From Actinophytocola sp. (GTDB taxonomy: Bacteria; Actinomycetota; Actinomycetes; Mycobacteriales; Pseudonocardiaceae), in NCBI GenBank assembly GCA_009377475.1, contig WHTY01000027.1:1-47887 (forward strand): a DNA stretch of 47,887 bases. Direction: 5' to 3'. Positions within the stretch are counted from its first letter, which is position 1; each line of letters starts with the position of its first letter. Below are positions 34,133 through 44,146 of the stretch, piece after piece. Made by a program: the position numbers and the translations under genes. Under the pieces are notes generated by a model. The model saw only the letters and a program-made list of their open reading frames with translations. It had not been told where the DNA came from and searched no databases.

Positions 34133-34471
34133 CCTAACTGTCGAGCCGCCTCGTGCGGCAATGAACGGGGATTCGATGGCGCCCGCAGCGGAGCAGGGTC
34201 CGGCGAACGCCGAAATAACTCCTGCGAAGCTCGCTCGACGCGAGCCTCCCACTGCGAAAACGCCCGACGACGAACGTCGGCCGTGCTCAACACCCTACCG
34301 AATCGAACACCAGTTCGCAACCATCGCCCGCATGAGCGCGGGTGGTGTTGACCTGCGCAAACGGCCCGACCAGCGCGATGCACGAGGCTATAACGACCTC
34401 TCCCGACGCGGGAACCACTCGAACAGGCGACGGCGCGCGACCACCGGGGCGAGAGCCCGGCGACGCAACCA
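34133..34471. other. Intergenic stretch with an SOS-like box
   Basis: No convincing gene. An in-frame extension of the coiled-coil gene reaches GTG 34252 on the minus strand but gives a low-complexity Ala/Gly/Ser sequence. The stretch carries an SOS-like box (34303-34318) and a local AT increase around 34210-34260. Confidence 0.4.
34303..34318. promoter_or_regulatory. Candidate LexA (SOS) box
   Basis: TCGAAC-ACCA-GTTCGC matches the actinobacterial SOS box TCGAAC-N4-GTTCGA at 11 of 12 defined bases. It is upstream of the minus-strand coiled-coil gene, and the lexA gene is only 1 kb away. On the plus strand no gene of note starts after it. Confidence 0.55.
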
Positions 34472-34693
34472 TCAACCGCGCCGCTGCGGCCCCGAATCGA
34501 CGTCGGACCGTTGCTTACCCCGCTGCGCGGAGTGCTTGCGTTGCTCGTGGCTGGTCTTGCCTGGCAGGTGCTCGCGAGACTTCGACGCGCCGAGCGTCAC
34601 CTCGGACCGACTCGGCGCGACGCCGTACTCCTTCCGAGCCTGCCGCGCCCGTTGCCTGCGTTGCCGGTTGTCGCCTGCCATTTCCTTCGACAT
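34472..34693 (-). CDS. Small highly basic protein
   Basis: A 73-residue protein MSKEMAGDNRQRRQRARQARKEYGVAPSRSEVTLGASKSREHLPGKTSHEQRKHSAQRGKQRSDVDSGPQRRG. About a third of residues are Arg/Lys with no hydrophobic core, so it is probably disordered and nucleic-acid binding. Short basic proteins with 'RRQRARQARKEG.xPSExxxTLGASKQ' are recurrent hypotheticals in actinobacteria (recollection, not certain). No strong ribosome binding site is seen. It lies between the SOS-like box and a TcmP-like gene. Confidence 0.45.
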   Translation of the reverse strand: MSKEMAGDNRQRRQRARQARKEYGVAPSRSEVTLGASKSREHLPGKTSHEQRKHSAQRGKQRSDVDSGPQRRG

Positions 34694-34862
34694 GTCACCA
34701 GGTTTCCCGGCGGCGCGCGGTCATAACCGACCGTGCGGCAGCCGCCGTCGGTCACAGCCCGGACGCAACGGTGACACCCAGCGCCGCCACCCGCTGAGGG
34801 CGGCCGATAGTGGACACACCGGGCAGTTTCCCGCGCTGACCGGGTGGCGGCGGACGACACGT

Positions 34863-35750
34863 CTACCCGGGCGCCACCACCGTGGCCGGGGTGAGCCGTC
34901 CCTTCGCGGGCTCCCGGCTGATCGCGCCCGCCGACGCGGCGGACTGCAGCACCCGCATCGCCTCCGCCGGACGGTAGATCGTCCGCAGCAGCGTGTGCTC
35001 CTGCAGGTTGCCGACGGTGCACGGCCCCTGCCGCGCCAGCTCGGCCAGCAGCATGCCCCGCAGCGGGGTGAGCTGCGGCGTGAGCGAGATGTCCACCAGC
35101 GCGCCCTCGTCGTCACTCGGGTCGCGGTAGCGCACGCCCGCGAACTCGTCCACCGCCCACAGCTCGTCCTTGAACGTCGCGAGGTGTTTGCGCGCGCTGG
35201 TCGCGAACATCAGCAACTGCGCGCGCTCGTCGTTGTCCACCAGCTCCACGGCGACCACATAGGACAGTCCCGCCGAGCGCAGCCGCGCACGGTGCTCGGC
35301 CACCCGCTCCCCCGCGACCGGCGGCACCGTCAGCAGCACCTCCCGCGCCTTGGCCCGCGCCAGGTCGGCAGCCAGCCGCCACGTCGCCGCCTCGTCGAGC
35401 GCGCTCTCCCCCACCACGTCGAAATGCGCCAGCGCGGGACCGTCCACCACGAGGGACTCCGGGTCACCGACACTGTGGACGGCGAGCCCGGGCGGCTCCC
35501 CCAGCTCACGTAGCACCGGTGTCAGCGTCTCGGCGGGCGCGCCGAGCAGGACGACGTCCAGACGATGCCCGGCCAGCCGGTCGGCGAACTCACCGAAGAC
35601 CCGCAGCGCGTCGGCGGCGGGACCACCGAGCGCCGACTCGACGTAGGTGGCGCTGCGGTGCGACCGCGTCACGGCCGACGTCCAGGCGTCGAGATACCGC
35701 ACCAACAGCTCGCGCTTCACTGTGGCGTGCGGATCCGCGTGTCCGGCCAT
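34863..35750 (-). CDS. Three-Cys-motif partner (TcmP)-like protein
   Basis: A 295-residue protein. The opening HATVKRELLVRYLDAWTSAVTRSHRSATYVES parallels the TcmP opening 'HTRAKHxILxxYLxAWxxIL...YIDGFAGPG'. The middle contains EVLLTVPP, and YVVAVELVDNDERAQLLMFATSARKHLATFKDELWAVD matches the TcmP 'LxFGTxxxKGLxxMKxAMWxVD' block. A C-terminal winged helix follows (TPLRGMLLAELARQGPCTVGNLQEHTLLRTIYRPAEAMRVLQ). The FAGPG motif is degenerate (ALGGPA). TcmP proteins normally sit beside a three-Cys radical-SAM-like partner, which is absent here. TACAAC six bases before the ATG suggests a leaderless mRNA. Confidence 0.55.
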   Translation of the reverse strand: MAGHADPHATVKRELLVRYLDAWTSAVTRSHRSATYVESALGGPAADALRVFGEFADRLAGHRLDVVLLGAPAETLTPVLRELGEPPGLAVHSVGDPESLVVDGPALAHFDVVGESALDEAATWRLAADLARAKAREVLLTVPPVAGERVAEHRARLRSAGLSYVVAVELVDNDERAQLLMFATSARKHLATFKDELWAVDEFAGVRYRDPSDDEGALVDISLTPQLTPLRGMLLAELARQGPCTVGNLQEHTLLRTIYRPAEAMRVLQSAASAGAISREPAKGRLTPATVVAPG

Positions 35751-35825
35751 AGTCCGGTTGTACCGTGCTCACCCCGCCGAGCACCATGGTTCGGCCTCAC
35801 CTGGCCCGGGCCGGGTGGTCACCGC

Positions 35826-36281
35826 TCAGCCGTGGGTGTGCTGCGCCGACGCCGCCAGGTCGATCAACGGCAGGCCCGACGTCTCGTCGTGGCGGCGCAC
35901 GATCTCCCGAGGTGACTCGGCCACCATCACCTCAAGCGTCGGGCGCACCACCGCCGACAGCAGGTGGCCGCCGCGCGTGCTGCCGTCCCTGCGGCCAAGC
36001 ACGACGTGGGAGTGGATCTTGCGCTCGTCGCCGCTGCCGACGATGTCGCCCGCCATGGTCAGCACCTCGACCTGCTCCTCGACCGGGATCTCGAGGTACT
36101 CCTGCTGGTCGAGGTCGTAGAACCCCAGCGTTGCCGAGGAGAACGCGCCGATCGCGGCCGTGCCGAGACCGCGATGCTGGGCGAATGCCATCAGCTCGTC
36201 CAGCACCGAGTCGCCAGTCGCGACCACGACCGCGTACGTCTGCGGGGTGTGCTCTCCCAGCGCACTGCTCCGCACTGTCAT
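35826..36281 (-). CDS. PPC (DUF296) domain DNA-binding protein
   Basis: A 151-residue PPC/DUF296 protein: YAVVVATGDSVLDELMAFAQHRGLGTAAIGAFSSATLGFYD opens the fold, and KIHSHVVLGRRDGSTRGGHLL gives the conserved metal-binding His-x-His and GGH. The family includes plant AT-hook PPC proteins and bacterial homotrimers; the bacterial role is unclear. ATG 36281 (GTG 36284 possible) lies 10 bp downstream of the stop of the CBS gene, so the two share a transcript. Confidence 0.85.
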   Translation of the reverse strand: MTVRSSALGEHTPQTYAVVVATGDSVLDELMAFAQHRGLGTAAIGAFSSATLGFYDLDQQEYLEIPVEEQVEVLTMAGDIVGSGDERKIHSHVVLGRRDGSTRGGHLLSAVVRPTLEVMVAESPREIVRRHDETSGLPLIDLAASAQHTHG

Positions 36282-36293
36282 CACCCGCGCGAG

Positions 36294-36713
36294 TTACGCG
36301 TTCGCGGGCGCCGCGCTGATGTCGGCGAGCGCCGAGCGCGGGTCCTTCTCCATCGCGGCGTCCCCGATCGAGAGCATCCCGACGGGCCTGCCGTCCTCGA
36401 CGACGGCGATGCGCCGGATGGCGTTCTCCCGCATCCGGGCGATGGCCGCGTCGGCGTCCTCATCCGGACGGACGGTCACCAGCTGCCTGCTGCAGATGTC
36501 GCCGAGCCGGTGTCCGCTCATGTCTCCGGTGGCGGCGAGCCCGCGCACGACGATGTCCCGGTCGGTCACGATGCCGCACAACGTGCCGTTCTCGGTGACC
36601 AGAACGTCCCCGATGTCGGCTTCGCGCATCTTCCTGGCCGCCTCGTGGATCGACGTGCGCGCGTCCATCTCCACCGGAGCGGTCGCCATCAGTTCATGTA
36701 CGAGTTGCGCCAT
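36294..36713 (-). CDS. Tandem CBS-domain protein
   Basis: A 139-residue protein made of two CBS motifs: VHELMATAPVEMDARTSIHEAARKMREADIGDVLVTENGTLCGIVTDRDIVVRGL (5-60) and GDICSRQLVTVRPDEDADAAIARMRENAIRRIAVVEDGRPVGMLSIGDAAM. It matches hypoxic-response-protein-1-like (Hrp1-type) CBS proteins, which bind adenosine ligands. The ATG follows GTCAGGAGGATGCAGACTC. First gene of a two-gene operon with the PPC protein, and divergent from the molybdopterin oxidoreductase remnant. Confidence 0.88.
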   Translation of the reverse strand: MAQLVHELMATAPVEMDARTSIHEAARKMREADIGDVLVTENGTLCGIVTDRDIVVRGLAATGDMSGHRLGDICSRQLVTVRPDEDADAAIARMRENAIRRIAVVEDGRPVGMLSIGDAAMEKDPRSALADISAAPANA

Positions 36714-36818
36714 GAGTCTGCATCCTCCTGACAACGTTTGCTGGTTACGTTCCCTCCGAGGCGTACCCGCCGCCTCCAGCACCAAACCGTGCGACGTGCG
36801 ACGACGTGTGCGAGCGAC

Positions 36819-38432
36819 ATGCCCCCCAACGCGCCGCTGCTGGTACGAGCCGACACCGGACGCCTCCTCCGCGACGAGGACCACTACGTTGCCTGGGACG
36901 AGACGTCCAGAGCACCGGTGGCCTACGACCCCGCGCGGGGCTACGGCGTCGACGAGGCCCGCCTGGCACTGTCCGGCACGTACGACGTCGCCACCGTTGA
37001 CGGCACGGTCGCGTGCCGCCCGGCCTTCGACCTCGTCGCGGAGCAGTGCCGTCGCATGGCCCCGGACGTCGCGGCGGACATCACCGGCGTCCCCGCCGCC
37101 GACATCGAGGCGACCGCCCGCACCTTATGGGAATCCCGCCCCGTCGCCTTCTACGCCTGGAGCGGCTTGGAGCAGCACAGCAACGCCACCCAGACGATCC
37201 GCGCGCTCAACCAGCTCTACGCCCTGACCGGGGACTTCGACGCGCCGGGCGGGAACGTGCGCTTCGCCGCCGTGCCGAGCAACCGCATCGACGGCAGGGG
37301 CACGCTCGCGCCGGACCAGCTCGCCAAGGCCATCGGCGTCCAGGAACGGCCGCTCGGCCCCGCGCGGTTCGAGTTCATCACCGGCGAGGACTTCTACCCC
37401 GCCGCGCTCGACGCCCGCCCATACCGGGCACGGGCGCTGGTGAACTTCGGCGCGGACCTCGTGATGGCCCACGGCGACAGCGCGCGCGGACGGGACGCGC
37501 TCGCCGCGCTGGACTTCATGGTGCACGCCGACCTCTTCCTAAACCCGACCGCCGACCAGGCCGACATCGTGCTGCCGGTGACGAGCGCGTTCGAGAACGA
37601 GGCGCTCGCCATCGGCTTCCAGGTCAGCCAGGAGGCGCAGTCGCTGGTGCAGCTGCGGCGTCCCGTCGCGTCGCCGCCCGGCGAGTCGCGTTCGGACCTG
37701 CGCATCGTGTTCGACCTCGCCGTGCGCCTGGGGCTGGGTGAGCGGTTCTGGGACGGCGACGTCGACGCCGGACTACGGCACCTGCTCGCGCCCAGCGGCA
37801 TCACGCTGGAACAGCTCCGCGCCGAGCCCGCCGGAGTCCGGGTGCCGCTCACGACCCGGCACCGCAAGTACGCCGAGCGGGATGACGACGGCGTGCCGCG
37901 CGGGTTCACCACGCCGTCACGGAAGATCGAGCTGTTCTCCGAGACGTTCGCCGACCACGGCTACGCGCCGGTCGCGGAGTTCGTCGAACCCGGCACCAGT
38001 CCCCGCTCGCGGCCCGACCTGGCCGAGAAGTTCCCGCTGATCCTGACGTGCGCGAAGTCGTTGTGGTTCTCCGAAACGCAGCATCGCAACGTGGCGAGCC
38101 TGCGCCGCAAGGTGCCCGATCCGCAGCTCGAAATGCATCCCGACACCGCGCGGGAACGTGGCATCGCCGCAGGCGACTGGGTACGGCTCGACACGCCGCA
38201 CGGCAGCGTGCGCGCCCGCGCGAAGCTGTCCGCCAACCTCGACCCGCGCGTCGTCTGCGGCCAGCACGGCTGGTGGCAGGCCTGCCCGGACCTCGACCTG
38301 CCCGGTTATCCGGTCACCGGACCCGGCAGCGCGAACCTCAACGCCGTGCTGAGCCAGACGCCGAGCGACCCGATCAGCGGCAGTTCACCGCTGCGCGCCT
38401 CGGTGTGCGACGTCGCGCCGCTGTCGAGTTGA
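36819..38432 (+). pseudogene. Molybdopterin oxidoreductase lacking the N-terminal Fe-S and first molybdopterin domains
   Basis: A 537-residue open frame from ATG 36819. The sequence NAPLLVRADTGRLLRD, then TARTLWESRPVAFYAWSGLEQHSNATQTIRALNQLYALTGDFDAPGGN, VLPVTSAFENEALAIGFQVSQEAQSLVQL and the C-terminal molydop-binding domain (AKFPLILTCAKSLWFSETQHRN ... GQHGWWQACPDLDLPGYP) belong to the DMSO-reductase superfamily. Family members begin about 200 residues earlier with a CxxCxxxC [4Fe-4S] motif and the metal-ligand region; none of this is upstream. The product cannot be a full enzyme. The gene stop is supplied by AGTTGATC of a palindromic element. Confidence 0.7.
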
Positions 38433-38513
38433 TCTTCCTCGCTCCCTCAGTGACGAGATTTTGTCCGCTCCGCGCGGTTTTTCTCGTCAGCCAGGGAGCA
38501 AGGCAGATCAACA
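38427..38513. repeat. Long imperfect palindrome between convergent genes (possible family II relative)
   Basis: Outer arms GTTGATCT/AGATCAAC, then CGCTCCCT/AGGGAGCA and TGACGAGA/TTCTCGTCA fold an 87-bp imperfect stem. Length and the AGTTGATC end match family II, but the core is unrelated. It holds the stop of the molybdopterin gene and precedes the stop of the minus gene at 38521, so it can terminate both. Confidence 0.6.
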
Positions 38514-38520
38514 AGTTCGG

Positions 38521-38865
38521 CTACGCGCCCAGCGACGCGATCTCGGTCGTCAGCTCCACCGCCTGATCCACCAGCCGCTGCGCGTCCGGCGGCGCCCCCG
38601 CCAGCCGTTCGCGCAGGCTCGCGCGGGAGATGATCGTGACCGCCCCGGTCATCTCCCCGGCGTCGGCCGTGCGGAGCTGGACCCTGCCCTCCTGGAGTAC
38701 AAGGCGGGCATCGTCGTTTTCGGTGTCCAGCAGCGCGCGGAGGTCGTCCGAGCGCACGCCGGAGTGTGGCTCCGTCGGTGACGGCTGCGTCGGTGTGCCG
38801 ATGTCGCGCGCGCCCTCCGCCGGGTCGGACGGGTGGTCGCCGCGTGTCCAGTTCTCTCCAGCCAT
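38521..38865 (-). CDS. Hypothetical protein
   Basis: A 114-residue acidic protein: MAGENWTRGDHPSDPAEGARDIGTPTQPSPTEPHSGVRSDDLRALLDTENDDARLVLQEGRVQLRTADAGEMTGAVTIISRASLRERL and a helical C-terminus. The first 37 residues look disordered, and the rest predicts a short beta sheet and helix. I do not recognise the family. The ATG has GCTGAGGC before it. It lies between a molybdopterin remnant and a phosphoribosyltransferase on the other strand. Confidence 0.6.
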   Translation of the reverse strand: MAGENWTRGDHPSDPAEGARDIGTPTQPSPTEPHSGVRSDDLRALLDTENDDARLVLQEGRVQLRTADAGEMTGAVTIISRASLRERLAGAPPDAQRLVDQAVELTTEIASLGA

Positions 38866-38968
38866 GCCTCAGCGGTACCCGCGATCGCACCGGTTCAACC
38901 CCGCCCGGTTTGGCGGCGAGGGCGTTGCGGGTAATCGATGCACACGAGCGCGGCACGGAGGTCTGACA

Positions 38969-39640
38969 ATGCCTTACACGACAGCCGACATCACGTTCGC
39001 CGACCGATGGGACGCAGGCGAGCGGCTGGCCGACATGCTGGTCGAGGCGCAGTGGACCGACCCGCTTGTGCTCGGCCTTGCGCGCGGTGGCATGCCGGTC
39101 GCCGACGCCGTGGCGGACCGCCTCGACGCACAGCTCGACGTCCTGGTGGCGCGCAAGATCGGCGCGCCGGGACAGCCGGAGTTCGGGGTCGGCGCGGTGA
39201 CCGCCGAGGGTCCGGCGTACTTCCACGAGGACACGCTGCGCCGTCTGGGGCTCACGCCGTCCGACCTCGCCCAGGCCACCGCAGCCGAGCGCGCCGAGGC
39301 GCGCAGGCGCGTGCGGCACTACCACCAAGGCCGCGAGCACATCCCACGCCACGACCGCGACGTCCTCGTCGTGGACGACGGTCTCGCTACCGGCGTGACC
39401 GCGACGGCGGCGCTGCGAGCGGTCGCCGAGGACGCACCCCGCCGGGCGGTGTTCGCCGCGCCGGTGGGCGCGCCGGAGAGCGTCGAACGACTGCGGCGCG
39501 AGGCGGACGACGTCGTGTGCGTCGCGACACCGGAAGGCTTCGGTTCGGTCGGGATGTGGTACCGCGACTTCCATCAGACCACGGACGAGCGCGTGGTGTC
39601 GCTATTGGAGGCGGCGCGTGGCCGGACGCTCGGCGAGTGA
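38969..39640 (+). CDS. Phosphoribosyltransferase-family protein
   Basis: A 223-residue PRTase: FADRWDAGERLADMLVEAQWTDPLVLGLARGGMPVADAVADRLDAQLDVLVARKIGAPGQPEFGVGAVTAEG at the front and the PRPP-binding loop DVLVVDDGLATGVTATAAL (131-149). This branch is common in actinobacterial dormancy or stress clusters and its substrate is unknown. CACGGAGG precedes the ATG by eight bases. The CtpI-like ATPase gene follows 67 bp later on the same strand, so the two may be cotranscribed. Confidence 0.88.
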   Translation: MPYTTADITFADRWDAGERLADMLVEAQWTDPLVLGLARGGMPVADAVADRLDAQLDVLVARKIGAPGQPEFGVGAVTAEGPAYFHEDTLRRLGLTPSDLAQATAAERAEARRRVRHYHQGREHIPRHDRDVLVVDDGLATGVTATAALRAVAEDAPRRAVFAAPVGAPESVERLRREADDVVCVATPEGFGSVGMWYRDFHQTTDERVVSLLEAARGRTLGE

Positions 39641-39707
39641 TCGGCACGTGCCCGACACCAACGCCACAGACCGCACAGGGGACGGACGATCGGGAGGGCT
39701 GGGAGCC

Positions 39708-42700
39708 ATGCTGCCGCTTGACCTGCCGGTGCGCGCGCTGAACGCCGCCGCACGCCTCGGTGGGTTCGGCGGCAGGCAGGTCCGGGCGCGCGACGGCAGG
39801 TACTACGTCGAGGTCCACGGGCTCGACCAGCCGCACGCGCGCCGCGTCATCCGCACCGTGGAGCGGGCGGTCGCGGACCTGCCCGGGGTGCGCTGGGCGC
39901 GGGTGAACGCGCCGACCCACCGGGTCGTCGTGCAGGTCGGCGAGGCGGAGTCGTTGCGGGAGGACGACCTGGTGCGCGCGGTCGCGCAGGCCGAGCGGGA
40001 CGCAGCCGTGCCGCAGGAGGGCGACGACGAGTGCCAGGAGCTGCACCACCCCTGTGAGGGTCCGCGCACAGCGCAGTCGGTCACGGCGCTCGCCGCCGAC
40101 GCGTTCGGCCTCGGCTTGTCGGCCGTCACGCGGCTGGCGAGCTGGGTTCCGCTGCCGACCGAGGTGGCCGCGATCGGTTCGGTGTTCCACCACCACCCGA
40201 CGCTGCGCCGCCTGACAGGGAAGGCGCTGCACAGCCAGCACGACGCCGATTCCGTGCTGCCGGTCGTCTCGGCCGTGGCCCAGGGCCTCGCCGCGGGTGG
40301 CGAGGGCATCGTGCTCGACGTCGTCCAGCGGATCGAGCAGTGGCGCGAGGCCAGGGCGCACCAGTCGGCGTGGTGGCAGCGCGAACCCGGCCTCGTGCGC
40401 GACGAGTCGGACGCCGCCGCCGGGCCCGTCCCCGCCAGGGAGGCGCCGCCGCCCGCCGACCCGGCCGACGACTACGCACGCCGCGCGATGTCCGTCGCCG
40501 CGGCCGCAGGGGCAGCCGCCGTCCCGTTCACCGGGCCACGGCAGGGCTTCGGGGTCGGGCTGGCGAGCTTGCCCAAGGCGCCCGCCGCAGGACGGGAGGG
40601 CTTCGCCACCCACATCGGACGGGTCCTGGCGCGGCGCGGCGTCGTCGTCATGGATCGAGGCGTGCTGCGCCAGCTCGGCCGCATCGACACCGTCGTGATC
40701 GACGCGGCGGCGCTGCGCAGCGGATGTCACGAGATCACCGACCTGGTCCCGGTGGCAGGGGCGGATCCGGCTGAGATCGCCGAGCTCGGCTTCGACCTGT
40801 TCCAACCGGACAAGCCCGACGCGCGGCGGGTACGCGACGGCTGGATGCTCGCCCCGCTGGACGACCTGGAGCTGTCCGGCACGACCGGACGTCGTGCCGC
40901 GCGGCAGTTGCGCGGCCGTGGCGCGGACCGGGTGCTCGGGATCGCTCGCGGCCGCAAGCTGCGGTGGTGGTCGCGGACGACACGGCCGATGAGCAGAGCA
41001 CGGCGCAGCATCCCTACGCCGACGACGTCGTCCCCGGCGGCGACCAGCTGGCCGAGCAGGTGCGCGAGCTGCAACGCGACGGCGCGGTCACCGTCGTCGT
41101 CTCCGGCAACCAGGAGGCGGTCGGCGCGGCGGACTGCGGTCTCGGGCTGCATCGCGACGGCGAACCGCCGCCGTGGGGCGCGCACCTGTTGCTTGGCGAG
41201 GACACCGCAGCAGCCACGCTCCTTATCGACGCCATCAACGCCGCCACCATCGTCGACGACCAGAGCAGGACGCTCGCGGCGGGCGGTTCCGGCGTCGGCG
41301 CGGTCGCCGCGCTGCAGGGCACCGGCGTGCGGGCCGCGTCCCGGGGGATGCTGGGTGTGAACGCGGCGGCGGCCGCGGCGTTTGCCGGTGGCCGGTGGCG
41401 CTCGCGCACGTTGCTGTCGCGGCCCGTCGTCGCGCCGGAAGGCCGCGCGCCGTGGCACCTGATGCCCGCCGAGACGGCGTTGGCGCGCCTGGGCAGCGAC
41501 CGCGACGGCCTCGCGGCGACGGACGCCGAGCAGCGAGCACGCACCCAGGACGACAGCGACGCGCCGGTCGGCGTCGGCCTGTGGCAGGCGTTCGCCGACG
41601 AGTTGGCGAACCCGCTCACCCCAGTCCTCGCGGCCGGTGCGGCTCTGTCGGCGGCGACCGGGTCCCTCATCGACGCCGGGCTCGTCGCCGCCCTCACCGG
41701 CGCGTCGACGGTGATGGGCGGCATGCAGCGGGTCCGCACCGACCGCGCGCTGGGCGACCTGCTGCGGAAGTCGGCGGCCGGGGTCACGGTGCGCCGCGAC
41801 GGCACCGAGCAGTACGTCGCCGCGTCGCGGCTCGTGGCGGGGGACATCGTCGTGCTCGGCCATTCCGACGTCGTGCCAGCCGACTGCCGGATCGTCGAGG
41901 CCAACGAGCTCGAGGTGGACGAGTCGTCGTTGTCCGGTGAGTCGCTGCCGGTCGCGAAGAGCGCCGCCCCGGTCGCGGCGGCCGAGATCAGCGGCAGGAC
42001 GTCGATGCTCTACGAGGGCACCACGATCGCGGTGGGCCGGGCGGTCGCCGTCGTCGTCGCCACGGGGACGGCGACGGAAGCGGGCCGAAGCATGGCGTTG
42101 GCGCGGTCGTCGGAGACGCCGTCCGGTTCGAGCGCGCGGCTGGACGAGCTGACCAAGCAGGGCACGCCGCTGGCGATCGGCGGCGCGGCCACGGTCGCGG
42201 TGGCCGGGCTGCTGCGTGGTGTCCCGCTGCGCGAAAGCCTGGGCACGGCGGTGAACCTGGCGGTGGCGTCGGTGCCGGAGGGGCTTCCGTTCGTCCGTAA
42301 CGCCGCACAGCTCGCGTCCGCGCGGCGGCTGGCTGAGCAGGGCGCGCTGGTCCGCAACCCGCACACGCTGGAAGCGCTCGGGCGCGCCGACGTGTTGTGC
42401 TTCGACAAGACCGGCACCCTCACCCGGGGCACGCTGAGCCTCACCAGCGTGGGCGACACCAGCGCCACCCAGGACGTCGAGGAGCTGGACGACGCCCACC
42501 GCGCCGTCCTCGCCGCCGCGCTCCGGGCGACGCCGGGCGAGGACGACCCCGACGAGTTGGAGCACGCGACCGACCGTGGCGTCGTCGCAGGCGCGCAAGC
42601 GGCGGACGTCGACGTGCGCGCGGACACGCCCGCGTGGCAGCGGGCCACGGACCTGCCGTTCGAGCCGTCGCGGGGCTACCACGCCACGGTCGGTGACACC

Positions 42701-44107
42701 GGCGCTGGCCGGCTGCTGTCGGTGAAGGGCGCGCCGGAGGTGGTGCTGCCGCGCTGCGCGTTCGCCGACGGCAGCGGCAAGCAGGTCCGCTTCGGCAAGC
42801 GCGCCCGCGAGGCGGTGAGCCGCACGCTGGACTGCCTTGCCGGGCAGGGACATCGGGTGCTGGTCGTGGCCGAACGCAGGCTGGACAGCGACACCGGCGC
42901 TGCCGACAGCGCCGATCCTGCCGATCTCGACGACGCCGCCGTCACCGACCTGGTCTACCGAGGGTTCGTCGCGCTGGCCGATCCGGTGCGGACCAGCGCC
43001 GCCCCGGCGGCGGCGCAGCTCCGGCGGGCCGGGGTGCAGGTCGTGATGCTCACCGGCGACCACCCCGCGACGGCCGACGCCATCGCGACGAGGGTGAACG
43101 GCGGCGCGAACGGCGAGGCGTCCGACGACGCCGAAAGCACAGCGACATCCGAGACCTCCGAGACGTCCAAGACCGCCGAGACCTTCGAGCCGAAGGCCGA
43201 CAGCGCAGCGCACGTCGTCACCGGCCCCGAACTCGCCGAGCTGGACGACGAGCAGATCGCCGACCGGCTCCTCGACGTCGACGTCATCGCGCGGTGCAGC
43301 CCGAACGACAAGGTCCGCATCATCCGGGCGTTGCAGAGCAGGGGACGGACGGTGGCGATGACCGGCGACGGCGCGAACGACGCGCCCGCGATCCGGCTGG
43401 CCGACGTCGGTATCGCGCTCGGCAAGCGCGGCACGCCAGCCGCCCGCACCGCGGCGGACGTCGTCGTCACCGACGACCAGCTCGCGACCATCACCGCCGC
43501 GCTGCTTGAGGGCCGCGCGCTGTGGTCGTCCGTGCGGGACGCGCTGGCGATCCTGCTCGGCGGCAACCTCGGCGAGGTCAGCTTCAGCGTGCTCACCTCG
43601 CTGATCACGGGCCGCTCCCCGCTGACGGCGCGGCAGATTCTGCTGGTCAACCTGCTCACCGACCTCGCGCCCGCCGTGGCGATCGCGCTCCGCGAGCCGA
43701 AACGCGACGAGGTGGACGGCCTGCTCAGCGGCGGCCCGACGTCGGCTCTTGGCGGGCAGCTCAACCGCGAGTTGCTGCTGCGCGCCGTCATCACGACGCT
43801 GGGCGCGAGCGCGGGGTGGGGCCTCGCGCGCGTAACTGGACGTCGACAGCGGGCCGCGACCATCGCGCTCGCCGCGCTGGTGGGCACGCAGCTCGGCCAG
43901 ACGTTGGCGATCGGCGGGCTGGACCGGCGGGTGCTGCTCGCCAGCGTGGGCTCGGCGCTCGCGCTCGGTGGCATCATCCAGACGCCAGGGGTGAGCCAGT
44001 TCTTCGGCTGCACCCCGCTCGGGCCGGTCGGCTGGAGTATCGCGCTCGGCACGAGCACATCGGCGACCGTGCTCGGCGTGATCGGCGACCGCCTGCTGCC
44101 CGGCTGA
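39708..44107 (+). pseudogene. CtpI-like giant P-type ATPase, split by one frameshift near 40963
   Basis: Two frames make one protein: 39708-about 40963 and about 40964-44107. At the junction ...GRKLR should continue VVVADDT, but one base (a G in GCG-GTGG) is missing. Restored length is 1466 residues, like mycobacterial CtpI (about 1600). The N-part has an HMA-like fold without CxxC (VEVHGLDQPHARRVIRTVERAVADLPGVRWARV). The C-part has TGES-like SLSGESLP, SVPEGLPF in helix M4, phosphorylation Asp codon 42404 in CFDKTGTLTRG, LTGDHPATADAIA and MTGDGANDAPA. The PEGLP motif points to Ca/Mg-type rather than Cu/Zn (CPx) transport. A Ser/Glu/Thr-rich insert (43120-43210) is unusual. Could be a sequencing error. 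Confidence 0.8.
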
Positions 44108-44146
44108 GCGGGTGTTTGTCCCGCCGCCGAACGGGTATCAGCGGGT

